Shown: piece by piece, positions 17,042 to 26,109 of the stretch
Layout: the number at the start of each line of letters is the position of its first letter
Position numbering within the stretch: position 1 is the first letter of the stretch
NCBI GenBank assembly: GCA_963677085.2
Contig: CAXXFH010000004.1
Span: forward strand, 1,240,001 to 1,304,000
DNA from: G963677085 sp963677085
GTDB taxonomy: Bacteria > Planctomycetota > Planctomycetia > Pirellulales > Thermoguttaceae
Length of the DNA: 64,000 nucleotides
Direction: 5' to 3'
The notes under the pieces: model-generated
Databases searched by the model: none
What the model was told of the DNA's origin: nothing
Seen by the model: the letters and a program-made list of their open reading frames with translations, nothing else
Program-made: the position numbers and the translations under genes

Positions 17042-18358
17042 TCAATCGATGCGGCGCACTACCACGGCGGCCGCCTGACCCTGCGGCGTGACACTGAGGT
17101 TAACGAAGCTGTCACCCGGCGAAACATCGTCGCCCTGGACGACCGCGACAGGACACTCGGGATCGGGATGCTCGTAGTTGAGCACCGGGAACAGTCGCCC
17201 CTGCTGCATCGCCAGCAAACTGGCAATCAACTCGACCATCCCACTGGCCGCCCCAAGATTCCCGAAGTAGCTCTTGCAGGCAACCACAGGAACCGAATCG
17301 GCACGGGCACCGAGCACCTCGCCGATTGCCTGCGCCTCTTCCGCATCGCCATGGGTCGTACTAATCCCATGGGCGCTGACATGCCCGAGTTCGTCGATCG
17401 CGATTCCGGCGCTGGCCAGACCATTGCGCAGAGAATTGGCGAGCGCCCGCCCACGGCGGGCCTGCATGTGCCGGCCAACGGCCGAACTGGCCGCATTCCC
17501 GACAACCTCACCGTAAATCGTAGCGCCACGTGCCTTGGCGGCCGACAATTCTTCGAGCACGATAGCCGCCGCGCCTTCGCCCAACACCATTCCCGCCCGA
17601 TCGCGATCGAACGGACGGCTGAGCTTGGTCGGATCCCCGTTGCCGGTGGCCAACTGCTCGTGCTGCAAGGCGTGGACCATCTTCATCGGGTGCAGGCGGG
17701 TACCCGTGGCACCGACCAGCATCACATCGGCCCGGTCGCCCAGAATGGTGTGATAAGCCTCACCAATGGCCGCATTGGCGGCCGCCTCGCGAAGCGTTAA
17801 CGAGTTATTCGGTCCATGAAACTGATTGTAAATGGCCAAGTGACTGGCCGGCATGTTGGGCAGATACTTCAACAACCACAAGGGTGACATCTTGGGCATG
17901 CCCTCACTCGCCCAACGCGCGAACTGAAACTCGCCCGACTCGTCGACACACTCCAAAACTCCCTCGGCAAACTCATCCGGCACCGTGAGCATGTAATCCA
18001 CGCCGAAGGTAATTCCCGTCCGCGTGGAGTCGGCATTACTGCTTTTTAAGTCGGCATCGGTCAGGGCCAACTGAGCCGCCGCCACACCCATCTGGCATTC
18101 CCTGCACATCACCTTCAGCCCCTTGCGGATTGCCTTCTTGGCGTCTTTCTCCAGGGGACCAAAGTCGTCGATCTTTCCGGTGAACTGATCGGCCTGAGCA
18201 GCGAACTTCATCGGAAAAGTCCCTTCCGGAACTACCGTCAACGGCACCACACCGCTACGATGCTCGACCAAGGCATTCCACAGCGCCTCCTTCGTGCTTC
18301 CCAAGGGACAGATCGATCCCACCCCCGTAATCACAACTCGTCGTTGCTTCGAACTCAT
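17042..18358 (-). CDS. Beta-ketoacyl synthase homologue lacking the active-site Cys (chain-length-factor-like)
   Basis: A 438-residue KAS I/II-fold protein (RRVVITGVGSICPLGS, RPFDRDRAGMVLGEGAAAIVLEEL, SAHGISTTHGDAEEAQAI). Aligned by eye to the fabF product in this window, the nucleophile segment TACAS is replaced by LREAA, so Glu191 sits where Cys163 should be. The second active-site His becomes Asn367 (FGNLGAASG). His330 and Lys362 remain. Cys-to-Gln changes are typical of polyketide chain-length factors; Glu is not the usual replacement. Condensing activity is therefore unlikely. A partner or regulatory role in acyl or polyketide synthesis is inferred. The start at 18358 is chosen because the family N-terminus begins there and GGATGG lies upstream. 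Confidence 0.85.
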   Translation of the reverse strand: MSSKQRRVVITGVGSICPLGSTKEALWNALVEHRSGVVPLTVVPEGTFPMKFAAQADQFTGKIDDFGPLEKDAKKAIRKGLKVMCRECQMGVAAAQLALTDADLKSSNADSTRTGITFGVDYMLTVPDEFAEGVLECVDESGEFQFARWASEGMPKMSPLWLLKYLPNMPASHLAIYNQFHGPNNSLTLREAAANAAIGEAYHTILGDRADVMLVGATGTRLHPMKMVHALQHEQLATGNGDPTKLSRPFDRDRAGMVLGEGAAAIVLEELSAAKARGATIYGEVVGNAASSAVGRHMQARRGRALANSLRNGLASAGIAIDELGHVSAHGISTTHGDAEEAQAIGEVLGARADSVPVVACKSYFGNLGAASGMVELIASLLAMQQGRLFPVLNYEHPDPECPVAVVQGDDVSPGDSFVNLSVTPQGQAAAVVVRRID

Positions 18359-19078
18359 CGACACCATCCGTCGTTTGTTAAAAAGTGTTCCAACAGAACC
18401 CCACGTCTCTCCGCGCGACCCACGGCGCGACGGCTCACGCAATGCTAACCGCCTCCACACCCGAAGGTTCCGTCAGTTCGCCTTGTATGCCTGAAAAGGC
18501 CCAATGGCAAAACCGCTAATTCTAGCTTGGCGACCGCCTTACGTCGAGAGAAAATGGACACGATGACACCGGCCGAGGCAAGCTGCGCCTTGTGTGCGGG
18601 CATGCCACGTTGGCGTGCCACCGAGATTTCCGCCCCGGGCAACTCAGACAACGCCCCAACAACCCCTTGCTCACAAAGAACTTAGCTCGCAGCCCCCTGA
18701 GAGCTTGCCTGCCCTCGGTTGTCCGTGGCAACACGGCGCCAATACCATAATCGGCCACGAAGGTCCGCGAAGATCCAGAAATGTAAACGGCCGAGCAGAG
18801 AAGCCGTCGAGCCCCCCAATACAATGGTCCCCAGCACAACGGTGGGTGGCACCGCGTTATCCACTCATTCACAGCCCGCAAGCCGGGCCCCATCCCGGTC
18901 CACTGCCCGCCCCCCTCTTGCAGCGGTCACCCGCCGGCTACACAATGAGCCGCACGGTTCTACGCCAAGCTCGCGAAAACGAGCTCCGTCTGATTTTGCC
19001 AGAATGGCCCGCAGGCCGATTCACACGGACTAGACCTGCCCGGCTCCTCATCACCCGATAGGTGGATTTTCTTGCCCC
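18359..19078. other. 720-bp divergent intergenic region, no supported gene
   Basis: The region separates the minus-strand ketosynthase homologue from the plus-strand MNT-HEPN gene and must hold both promoters. A 155-codon plus-strand frame (18594-19061) is Pro/Arg/Ser-rich without domain motifs, signal peptide or ribosome-binding site and is not accepted. No clear repeat was seen. Confidence 0.55.
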
Positions 19079-19957
19079 ATGAAAACTTCGCTTCCCGAAC
19101 GTTCCCAGCCGGTCGCCGAGACGCTTGCCGAGATTACCGAGGTGATTCGGGAGCTGATGGGCGACGATCTGGCCATGCTGATCCTCTTCGGCTCCTACGC
19201 CCGGGGTGATTGGGTCAACGACCGCTACACCGAAGACAACATCGTTTACACCTACGAAAGCGACTTCGACCTGTTGGTGGTGAGTGAAAAACGGGCTCAT
19301 GGCACGTTCCGCGGCGAGACTCGTCTGAGCGCTGCGATCCGTCGGAATTTGCGTCGGCTGGGACTGGACCGGCCCAGTTCGTCGATCATCGTCGAGGATA
19401 TCAGGCGTCTTAACAAGGCCCTTGAGCGTGGCAGCTATTTCTACACAGACATCAAGAAAGAGGGCGTGCGGTTGTTCAACAGCGGACGCCACACACTGGC
19501 CGAAGTCCGTCCTCTCGAACCGGCCGAGTACCAGAAGTACACCCGGGAGGATTTCGAGCACTGGTATGAAAGTGCGTGTGGTTTCTACCGAGCGTATGAA
19601 TCGATGCTTGAGATTCCACACTATAACAACGCCGCCTTTCTGCTCCACCAGGTGACGGAACGATTTTTCAGCGCGATCCTCTTGACGTTTACCGGCTATA
19701 GGCCAAAGACGCACGACATCGAAAAGCTCGACCGGCAGGCGAGCAATCTGCACGCTGACTTTTCCACGGTTTTCCCCCGGGCGACCCCGGAACAAAAGGA
19801 CCGATTCGAGAAGCTCAAGAAGGCCTACATCGACGCCCGGTACAAACGCGACTACGTGATTACCCGCGAGGAACTCGACTACCTGGCCGCCCGCGTGCGG
19901 AAGTTGCAGGAACTGACCAAGCGGATCTGCGAAGAAAAGATCGCCAGCATGGCATAA
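19079..19957 (+). CDS. Nucleotidyltransferase (MNT)-HEPN domain fusion protein
   Basis: A 292-residue protein. Residues about 15-130 form a minimal nucleotidyltransferase domain with GSYARGDW at 38-45 and, after a longer than usual insert, SDFDLLVV at 61-68 (Asp62 and Asp64 as metal ligands). Residues about 150-280 form a HEPN domain with the conserved YRPKTHDIEKL segment and DARYKRDYVI near the end. In MntA/HepT-type toxin-antitoxin pairs the two domains are separate proteins, and MNT adenylylates and silences the HEPN RNase. Here both lie in one chain, as in some stand-alone aminoglycoside-nucleotidyltransferase-like proteins. The characteristic HEPN RNase Rx4-6H motif is not clearly intact. 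Cellular role unknown. Confidence 0.82.
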   Translation: MKTSLPERSQPVAETLAEITEVIRELMGDDLAMLILFGSYARGDWVNDRYTEDNIVYTYESDFDLLVVSEKRAHGTFRGETRLSAAIRRNLRRLGLDRPSSSIIVEDIRRLNKALERGSYFYTDIKKEGVRLFNSGRHTLAEVRPLEPAEYQKYTREDFEHWYESACGFYRAYESMLEIPHYNNAAFLLHQVTERFFSAILLTFTGYRPKTHDIEKLDRQASNLHADFSTVFPRATPEQKDRFEKLKKAYIDARYKRDYVITREELDYLAARVRKLQELTKRICEEKIASMA

Positions 19958-19977
19958 CGCGGCGTGACGAGAAAACT

Positions 19978-20059
19978 GGCGGGGCTCGCTACGCTCGACC
20001 CGCCCTACGTTACTCCCAGACAAGCCCAAGGGAGCACTGGCGAAGCCAGTGGCACACGC
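19978..20059. repeat. Hairpin and left copy of a direct repeat flanking the next gene
   Basis: ggcgggg-ctcgctacgctcg-acccgcc forms a hairpin at about 19978-20003. It is followed at 20022-20059 by caagcccaagggagcactgg continuing through cgaagccagtggcac. A similar sequence in the same orientation lies after the next gene at 21062-21098. Confidence 0.75.
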
Positions 20060-20190
20060 CAACCGGGCCATCCAGCCGCAATGTGGACGAGATTTTTCTG
20101 GGGTTTTTTTCCGATTTGGACGATGAAGACGAATGTCCTCGTCGGAAGGTTTTTACGGATTCAGGAACGCAACAGGCAGGGGTGAAAACC

Positions 20191-21033
20191 ATGAAGGTCG
20201 AATCGGCTTGTGCGAGTGATTGCGCGACGCAGCCCCGCGGACGCGAGTTAGACCACAATGTCCAAAACGTGTTCAGTGAGGTCCTGGCGGCGGCCGGGCG
20301 AGAGGGCTATGCCTCGGCCGAGCCGGTGGCCGAAGACCAGCCGATGGCCGAGCAAATCAGCGAGTCCTGGTCGGAGTGGTTCGACGGGCAGTGCCACGGC
20401 GGCCGCTACACCCAAGCCACCGACACCGAGGTCCTGAAGCAATCGTACGGCGAAATCCTCGTGCGAGCTAACGAGGAAGGCGGATATGCCGATCCCAAGG
20501 CCTTTTTGGAGAGTCTTTCGAGCGAGGAATTGGCCGTCGTCCAGCACGTTCACTCGCTGGCCGATCCGATTCAGGTCGATTCGCTGTCGGAGGAAGGGGC
20601 CGTGAACCTCTTGGTACCGCCGTCGGCCCAGGTCGACTTGAACCACGACGGATTTACTCGGTCGGGGGTGGCATACGGCATGAAATTCCCGGACAGCACC
20701 ACACCGCCTTCAGTGGCCCAGGCCTGGGAGGAGGCCACGGAGGGGATGAGTTTTGGCGAGCTGGCCACCTATCAGCTTCAAATGAAGCTACCGCTGCTGA
20801 CGGCAAACATCGTCTGCGATGAAAATGGGCACTTTCTCCACCAGTACGAGCCGGGCGATCCCGAATTCACCAACCCGATGGTGTCGAGCGACTACTCCTA
20901 CGTCCAGGCCACACAGGATCGGTTGGATTATCTCGACACCTTCCGCTACCAGATGCCGCAAGAGCAATACCAGCAGGACACGGCGTTCTGGACGAATCTG
21001 CAGGAGCGGTTGATCGAGAATGGGGCGGTGTGA
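20191..21033 (+). CDS. Conserved-looking protein of unknown function, acidic
   Basis: I do not recognise a family. The 280-residue start at 20191 is preferred because aggggtg sits 7 bases upstream; the frame runs further 5' to 20083 without support. The protein is acidic, without signal peptide or membrane segment. It contains DLNHDGFTRSG near residue 150, which resembles an EF-hand or dockerin-type calcium loop, and helical segments rich in Gln, Glu and Tyr towards the C-terminus (RLDYLDTFRYQMPQEQYQQD). It lies between two direct copies of a short repeat (20022 and 21062) and next to the MNT-HEPN gene, so recent acquisition is possible but unproven. Confidence 0.7.
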   Translation: MKVESACASDCATQPRGRELDHNVQNVFSEVLAAAGREGYASAEPVAEDQPMAEQISESWSEWFDGQCHGGRYTQATDTEVLKQSYGEILVRANEEGGYADPKAFLESLSSEELAVVQHVHSLADPIQVDSLSEEGAVNLLVPPSAQVDLNHDGFTRSGVAYGMKFPDSTTPPSVAQAWEEATEGMSFGELATYQLQMKLPLLTANIVCDENGHFLHQYEPGDPEFTNPMVSSDYSYVQATQDRLDYLDTFRYQMPQEQYQQDTAFWTNLQERLIENGAV

Positions 21034-21061
21034 CGGACTATCGAAAGGCTTGTCTCTCCGG

Positions 21062-21098
21062 CAAGCCCAAAAGAGCACTGGCAAGGCCAGTGGCACTC
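21062..21098. repeat. Right copy of the direct repeat flanking the unknown gene
   Basis: caagcccaaaagagcactgg followed by caaggccagtggcactcaac matches the copy at 20022-20059 with a few mismatches. Each copy contains a small palindrome (cactgg-n-ccagtg). Confidence 0.75.
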
Positions 21099-21128
21099 AA
21101 CACCCTCGCCTCTCGTCTCTCGCCCCTC

Positions 21129-22349
21129 TCAATAACGCCCACGGTACGTACGTGCGTCGACCTGGGGCGTTTGTGTCACGCGCGGTCCGCCCGTTTCGTT
21201 GGCGCCGCGACTTTCGATGAACACCAGCATGTCGGCCCGGGGTGCGGTGGTTCCCAACGGGAGCCCCGGCACAATCGGCTTGGCCTCGACCGGCGTAGGC
21301 ACGGGCACCATTCCCATGCTGATCAGCAGCACTTGCTCCACCGGCCAACGGAATCGCTCGTGAAAGCGAAAACGGCTCATCTGCGGCACTTCCACCTTGG
21401 TACGCTGCCGCGGGGCTACCTGTGTGGGCACGTCGAGCATCACGGGAATCATCTTCTCGACCTGGTTGATGCTGCACTTAACCACGGCATCGATCATCTG
21501 CCGATCGGTGGTCATCAGGGGCGAAAATTCCAGCGAGAAACCTTCGTCGACCTGAGCAGGCACGGCCTCGTAGCCCGGCCAGACATCGGGCCGCAACACG
21601 ACGTCGCGCACATAGTTGCGACCCTGGGTAATGGAAACCAAGGTCGACTGCCCGTTGTTCACCACCAAGTGAGGTGAGCTGTGCTCTCGATAATCGGCCC
21701 GCCGCCGCAAATCGGCCAGCAGCACGGCCGCTTCTTCTTTTTGCAGAAGCCACGCCCCGACACCCGAAGCCTGCACCGTTACCGGACGCAACATTCGCTG
21801 CGCTTTGCTTCGCCAATTGGGGTGTTCCACGGTAATCACGCGGAGGTTGAAATTGCGTGATTCGGCCTCATTATTCACGAACCGTTGCACCAGTGCGGCA
21901 ACTCTCGCTTGAACTTCAGGCGTGTGATAAACCCGCAGCAAACGGCGATTGGCGCTGAGAACTCCCAGCGGCTCGCCATGCCATTGCTCGTAGCCCGTCT
22001 CCTGCAGAATCCAGTCGATCACGGCCTGCTCGGGCCGTTTCGTGCTGGTCACTCGCACGGTATACGGACTGATATCGTACTCCCGCCAAACCTGGCCGTG
22101 GCTGTTGGGCAAGGAGAATTCGCTGGAACTGATTTGTGTGATGGGCCGTCGCTCGCTCGGCTTGCGATCGACCGCCAGCGTGGCTGCCGTTTCGCCCGCG
22201 GCACTTTCCAGGGCAGTCTGCACCACGGCCTCACCGGCCGGATGCCAAGCCGCCGCCGTCCCGTCGGCGTGGTGCACGGCCGTTTGCGCCTGTGCCAAAC
22301 CGACCACCGCCAACACGAGCGCCAAACCAAAAGAAGATTTCGCCAACAT
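21129..22349 (-). CDS. Secreted protein of unknown function, weakly secretin-like
   Basis: A 406-residue protein starting at 22349 with signal peptide MLAKSSFGLALVLAVVGLAQAQ and a strong ggcagggaggct ribosome-binding site. The middle part (VRVTSTKRPEQAVIDWILQETGY, then RVYHTPEVQARVAALVQRF) resembles the short alpha/beta modules at the N-terminal side of secretin-type proteins. The second half is predicted beta-rich (SLEFSPLMTTDRQMIDAVVKCSINQ). No complete secretin domain is evident. It ends in a Pro/Arg-rich stretch. The secretin resemblance is an impression from pattern only. It is transcribed alone. Confidence 0.6.
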   Translation of the reverse strand: MLAKSSFGLALVLAVVGLAQAQTAVHHADGTAAAWHPAGEAVVQTALESAAGETAATLAVDRKPSERRPITQISSSEFSLPNSHGQVWREYDISPYTVRVTSTKRPEQAVIDWILQETGYEQWHGEPLGVLSANRRLLRVYHTPEVQARVAALVQRFVNNEAESRNFNLRVITVEHPNWRSKAQRMLRPVTVQASGVGAWLLQKEEAAVLLADLRRRADYREHSSPHLVVNNGQSTLVSITQGRNYVRDVVLRPDVWPGYEAVPAQVDEGFSLEFSPLMTTDRQMIDAVVKCSINQVEKMIPVMLDVPTQVAPRQRTKVEVPQMSRFRFHERFRWPVEQVLLISMGMVPVPTPVEAKPIVPGLPLGTTAPRADMLVFIESRGANETGGPRVTQTPQVDARTYRGRY

Positions 22350-22741
22350 ACTCCAGCCTCCCTGCCGAAGTCGCCAGAAAAGGGATAAACGCGTCATTGC
22401 ACCCCGGCGGCCCTAACGGCCGTTCGCGAAAACTCAAAAAACCGCGGGTTTTCGGCCACTCCACAACTCCGTGGACTGCTCTGCAAACCACCCAGGGTAC
22501 GCTAGGCTCGGGCAGTATAGGGAGATGCGGCCGAGCGAACAAGGTCGATGTGGGAACTAGAGACTAGCGGCTAGAGACGAGGAACCAGAGGTTTGGCCGC
22601 TTCAGCGGCCATGTCCGGGCATCCGACCCCACGACTCCGCCATTCTCCCAGCCCGCTAGCACGATTTCTTGACCCCGGCCCCAGCCGGGCGCACAATGGC
22701 GAGTGGTGGCCCCCCCAAATCCCGCCCGACGAGGTCCGACC
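22350..22741. other. 392-bp divergent intergenic region with a dispersed palindrome
   Basis: It holds the promoters of two divergent exported-protein genes. At 22595-22610 is ggccgcttcagcggcc, within a longer stretch (about 22553-22615) that reappears in inverted orientation at about 50818-50870, including ctagagactagcggctagag-like flanks. Confidence 0.65.
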
Positions 22742-24550
22742 ATGCGACGTCCCTTTGTCTCGGCTTTGGCCCTGTTCTGCTCGGCCCTGTTGCCTTCACT
22801 CTTGTTGTCTTCACTCCTGTTGTCTTCATTCCTGTTGCAGCAAGCCGGCGCGGCGGATGAGAAGCCCATCGGCCTGACGGTGCTCAACTCCATGCAGCGC
22901 ATCGTCCAACACCAAGCGCCCTTCGGCGCGACGGCGGCAGAGATCAGTGCCGCCCGCAACGAAGTCGAATCGTTTCAGGTCGTCGTGGCCGCCTTGAAGG
23001 GTAATCTCCGCGTTACCCGAGTGGAAATCTCCGAGTTGTCGGGCAACGGCGGAGCCAAGATCGCCCAAGAGAACCTGAAACTCTACCGCGAGGAGTACGT
23101 GCGCGTTCGCATGTCGACGCCCCGGGCCGAAGTACCGCCGGGCCTCTATCCCGACGCACTGGTGCCGTTTGTCGACCCAGTCTCTGGGCAGCCGATCGAA
23201 CCGCTCAGCCGGCGCCGGGAGCGCTGGGGAGAACCCGTGGTGACCAGCGGACACGACATGTACGCTCTGCCGTTTGAGATTTGGCAGGGACAAAACCAGC
23301 CGATTTGGGTCGACGTCCATGTACCAAAGGACGCTGCGGCCGGCGTGTATCGGGGAACAGTCCGCGTCGTGGCGCGCGAGGGGACGGCCCAGATCCCGGT
23401 GACCCTCACGGTCTGGGACATCACCCTGCCCGACGGCCCGACCCACCACAACCACTTCGGCGGCTTCTCCCGTCTGACGCAGTTTTTCGACGTGAAACGC
23501 GGCTCGGAAGAATTCCGCCAGATCGAAGCCCGTTACTGCCAGGCGATGGCCGAGCATCGCATCAACCCACCGATTCCGGCCCACCTGCTACCCAGCGTCA
23601 ACCCAGACGGCTCACTGACCGTCGACGCCGAGCGGCACGCGGCGCTTGTGAAGTTCATGGCCGAGCTACACGTTACGGATTTCGAGATTCCTCGCTCGCC
23701 GTTCGGTCGGCTGCCCCATTCGACCAAGCAGCCAGGCTACCTGGAAATTCCGCCCACCGAACGGGAAAAGGCGGTTCGCTACTACCGGGCCTATCACGAC
23801 TATCTGAAGCAGAACGGCTGGGGCCAACGGGCCTACGTCTATCTGCTGGACGAGCCGAACGTGCGGGAAAACTACGAGCAGGTGCTGGTGCTTGGCCAAG
23901 TCGTCCACGAAGCGGCGCCGGATCTGAAGTGCCTGGTCGTCGAGCAGACCTACCCACACGACCCCTCCTGGCCCGACATCGATCCGGCAGTGGACATCTG
24001 GTGCCCGTTGTGGAGTTTCATCGACCGCGACACGATCCAGGCCAAACTGGCCGAAGGAGACGCCGTCTGGTCGTACACGGCGCTCGTGCAACGGTCGCCC
24101 CCGTATCATTCCCGGTACGCGGAGGTCAAGGATAAGGATCCACCCTACTGGCACATCGACCGGCCGCTTCTGGTCTACCGGATGCCGACTTGGATCAACC
24201 GGCAGTACGGCATCACCGGGCTGCTGTACTGGAGCACGGTCACCCCGGTGATCGAGCCGTGGTGCAATCCGGCGTTTGCCCACCCGCGGCACTACAACGG
24301 CGGCGGGTATCTGTTTTACCCGGGCGTACCCTGCGGGATCGACGGGCCGGTGGCCAGCATGCGATTGAAAAACCTTCGCGACGGGATGGAAGACTACGAG
24401 TACTTCGTGCTGCTAGAGCAGCGCGGCGGCAAGGAAGCGGTTCAGAAGATAGTCGACCGCATCGCCCCGACGTGGCACGACTACAGCCGCGATCCGCAGG
24501 CCCTGCTCGAAGCCCGCCGCGAGTTGGCCCGCCAGATCGTCCGACCGTGA
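22742..24550 (+). CDS. Exported DUF4091 glycoside-hydrolase-like protein
   Basis: A 602-residue protein; the start at 22742 gives a signal peptide with an unusually Leu/Ser-rich core made of LLSS repeats, encoded by a 15-bp tandem repeat. Residues about 35-215 are beta-sandwich-like. From about 220 a TIM-barrel-like region follows with YVYLLDEPN near 370, where the acidic residues could act in catalysis, and IWCPLW and GLLYWS segments. The C-terminal LKNLRDGMEDYEYFVLL is the typical DUF4091 ending. Members of this family occur with carbohydrate-active genes; activity has rarely been tested. A surface or periplasmic glycan hydrolase is inferred. Confidence 0.8.
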   Translation: MRRPFVSALALFCSALLPSLLLSSLLLSSFLLQQAGAADEKPIGLTVLNSMQRIVQHQAPFGATAAEISAARNEVESFQVVVAALKGNLRVTRVEISELSGNGGAKIAQENLKLYREEYVRVRMSTPRAEVPPGLYPDALVPFVDPVSGQPIEPLSRRRERWGEPVVTSGHDMYALPFEIWQGQNQPIWVDVHVPKDAAAGVYRGTVRVVAREGTAQIPVTLTVWDITLPDGPTHHNHFGGFSRLTQFFDVKRGSEEFRQIEARYCQAMAEHRINPPIPAHLLPSVNPDGSLTVDAERHAALVKFMAELHVTDFEIPRSPFGRLPHSTKQPGYLEIPPTEREKAVRYYRAYHDYLKQNGWGQRAYVYLLDEPNVRENYEQVLVLGQVVHEAAPDLKCLVVEQTYPHDPSWPDIDPAVDIWCPLWSFIDRDTIQAKLAEGDAVWSYTALVQRSPPYHSRYAEVKDKDPPYWHIDRPLLVYRMPTWINRQYGITGLLYWSTVTPVIEPWCNPAFAHPRHYNGGGYLFYPGVPCGIDGPVASMRLKNLRDGMEDYEYFVLLEQRGGKEAVQKIVDRIAPTWHDYSRDPQALLEARRELARQIVRP

Positions 24551-24605
24551 AACGGCGACCGCGCGGGCGGATTTTTCACCACGGCACGGAGTTCTATTTG
24601 ATGGG

Positions 24606-24672
24606 AAGGATGGATTCTGAAGGCTGAAGTATGAACTCGGCCTTTATGCTTCATCCTTCAGAATCCATCCTT
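24606..24672. repeat. Perfect 18-bp inverted repeat
   Basis: aaggatggattctgaagg and ccttcagaatccatcctt are perfect inverted copies separated by 31 bases. Flanking sequences carry cacggag-type motifs (ccgtgtccctccgtgtctcc). No coding potential. Confidence 0.8.
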
Positions 24673-24766
24673 GTGTTAGCTCCGTGTCCCTCCGTGTCTC
24701 CGCGGTTTCCAATCTCCCTGGTTTCCTTCTCGCTGCTACCTCACCCAAACGAATACCAACAAAAAA

Positions 24767-24812
24767 GGGACGCAGCCCTTTTTCCCTTCCGCGGGAAAAA
24801 AGACTGCGTCCC
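24767..24812 (-). terminator. Strong intrinsic terminator of the fab operon
   Basis: Nested stems gggacgcag/ctgcgtccc and ctttttccc/gggaaaaaag. Read on the minus strand the hairpin is followed by TTTTTT. It lies 29 bases after the fabF stop codon. Confidence 0.85.
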
Positions 24813-24840
24813 CTAGTATTACTCTAGTTTGTCGGCTCGT

Positions 24841-26091
24841 TTATGCCGCGCCGTTGCGCAACCGCCCGAGGATGATCGAACCGTTGTGTCCGCCGAAACC
24901 GAAGCTGTTCGACATCACAACCTTCATTTCGCGTTGCCGGGCTTCGTTGGGCGTGTAGTCGAGATCACAGGCCGGGTCGGGAGTGTCGTGGTTGATCGTG
25001 GGCGGAATGACCCCGTGACGCAACGCCTCGACGCAAACGACCGCCTCGACGCCACCGCTGGCTCCCAGCAAATGCCCCAGCTCGCTCTTGGTACTAGATA
25101 CCGAGAGCTTATAGGCATGGTCGCCAAAAACACTCTTGATCGCAGCCGTCTCGGCCTGATCGCCCAAGGGTGTGCTCGTGCCATGGGCATTGATGTAGTC
25201 GATCTCTTCGGGATTGATGCCGCCGCTCTGCAAGGCCAACCGCATAGCACTGGCGGCACCGCTGCCGTGCGGGTCGGGCTGCGTGATGTGCCCACCATCG
25301 GCACTCACCCCGTACCCGAGCACTTCGGCGTAGATTTCGGCGCCACGGGCCTTGGCGTGCTCGAGTTCCTCGAAGACGAGAATCCCCGCCCCTTCGCCCA
25401 GCACGAACCCATCCCGACCGCCATCGAACGGACGGCTGGCAGCCGTCGGATCGTCGTTGCGTTCCGACAGCGCCCGCATGGCAGCGAACCCGCTCACCCC
25501 CATGGGGCAGACGGCCGCTTCACTCCCGCCGGTGATGACCACGTCGGCATCGCCGTAGGAGATCGCGCGATAGGCATCGCCGATGGAATTGGTTGCGCTG
25601 GCACAGGCGGTCACGACCGACATGTTCGGTCCTTGCAGACCATACTGGATCGAAAGCTGCCCACTGGCGGCGTTCGCCATTAACTTGGGGATGGTGAAGG
25701 CCGAAACCTTATCCGGCCCCCTATTCAACAATCGGGAATGCTGATCCTCAATCGTTTCCAATCCGCCGATGCCCGATCCAATGATCACGCCGCAGCGGAA
25801 GGGATCTTCCTGGGAAAAGTCGAGGCCCGAGTTCTTAACGGCATTGATCCCGGCGACCAGGGCAAATTGCACGAAGCGATCCATTCGCCTGGCTTCTTTG
25901 CTGTCGACATAGCCGTCCGTAGACCAATTGGGAACTTCCCCGCCGAATCGTACGCGATACTTCGAGGCATCGAACCGCGTAAGCGGACCGATACCGCTCT
26001 CGCCGTTGCAGAGTCGAGTCCAAAGCTCATCGACCTTGCATCCGAGCGAGGTGACCACGCCCAAACCTGTTACGACGACGCGCCGCTTCAT
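24841..26091 (-). CDS. fabF: 3-oxoacyl-[acyl-carrier-protein] synthase II
   Basis: A 416-residue condensing enzyme that elongates acyl-ACP with malonyl-ACP. Starting at 26091 puts the catalytic residues at Cys163 (TACAS), His303 (NAHGTS) and His340 (GHLLGASGG), with Lys335, which matches E. coli FabF numbering. An ATG 18 bases upstream (26109) overlaps the acp stop and is less likely. The C-terminal FGFGGHN is intact. It is the last gene of the fab operon and is followed by a strong terminator. Confidence 0.97.
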   Translation of the reverse strand: MKRRVVVTGLGVVTSLGCKVDELWTRLCNGESGIGPLTRFDASKYRVRFGGEVPNWSTDGYVDSKEARRMDRFVQFALVAGINAVKNSGLDFSQEDPFRCGVIIGSGIGGLETIEDQHSRLLNRGPDKVSAFTIPKLMANAASGQLSIQYGLQGPNMSVVTACASATNSIGDAYRAISYGDADVVITGGSEAAVCPMGVSGFAAMRALSERNDDPTAASRPFDGGRDGFVLGEGAGILVFEELEHAKARGAEIYAEVLGYGVSADGGHITQPDPHGSGAASAMRLALQSGGINPEEIDYINAHGTSTPLGDQAETAAIKSVFGDHAYKLSVSSTKSELGHLLGASGGVEAVVCVEALRHGVIPPTINHDTPDPACDLDYTPNEARQREMKVVMSNSFGFGGHNGSIILGRLRNGAA

Positions 26092-26109
26092 GCAATCACG
26101 CTCAGTCAT

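Noticed and set aside
18594..19061. 155-codon plus-strand frame
   Set aside because: Pro/Arg-rich, no domain, no ribosome-binding site, ends just before the MNT-HEPN gene.
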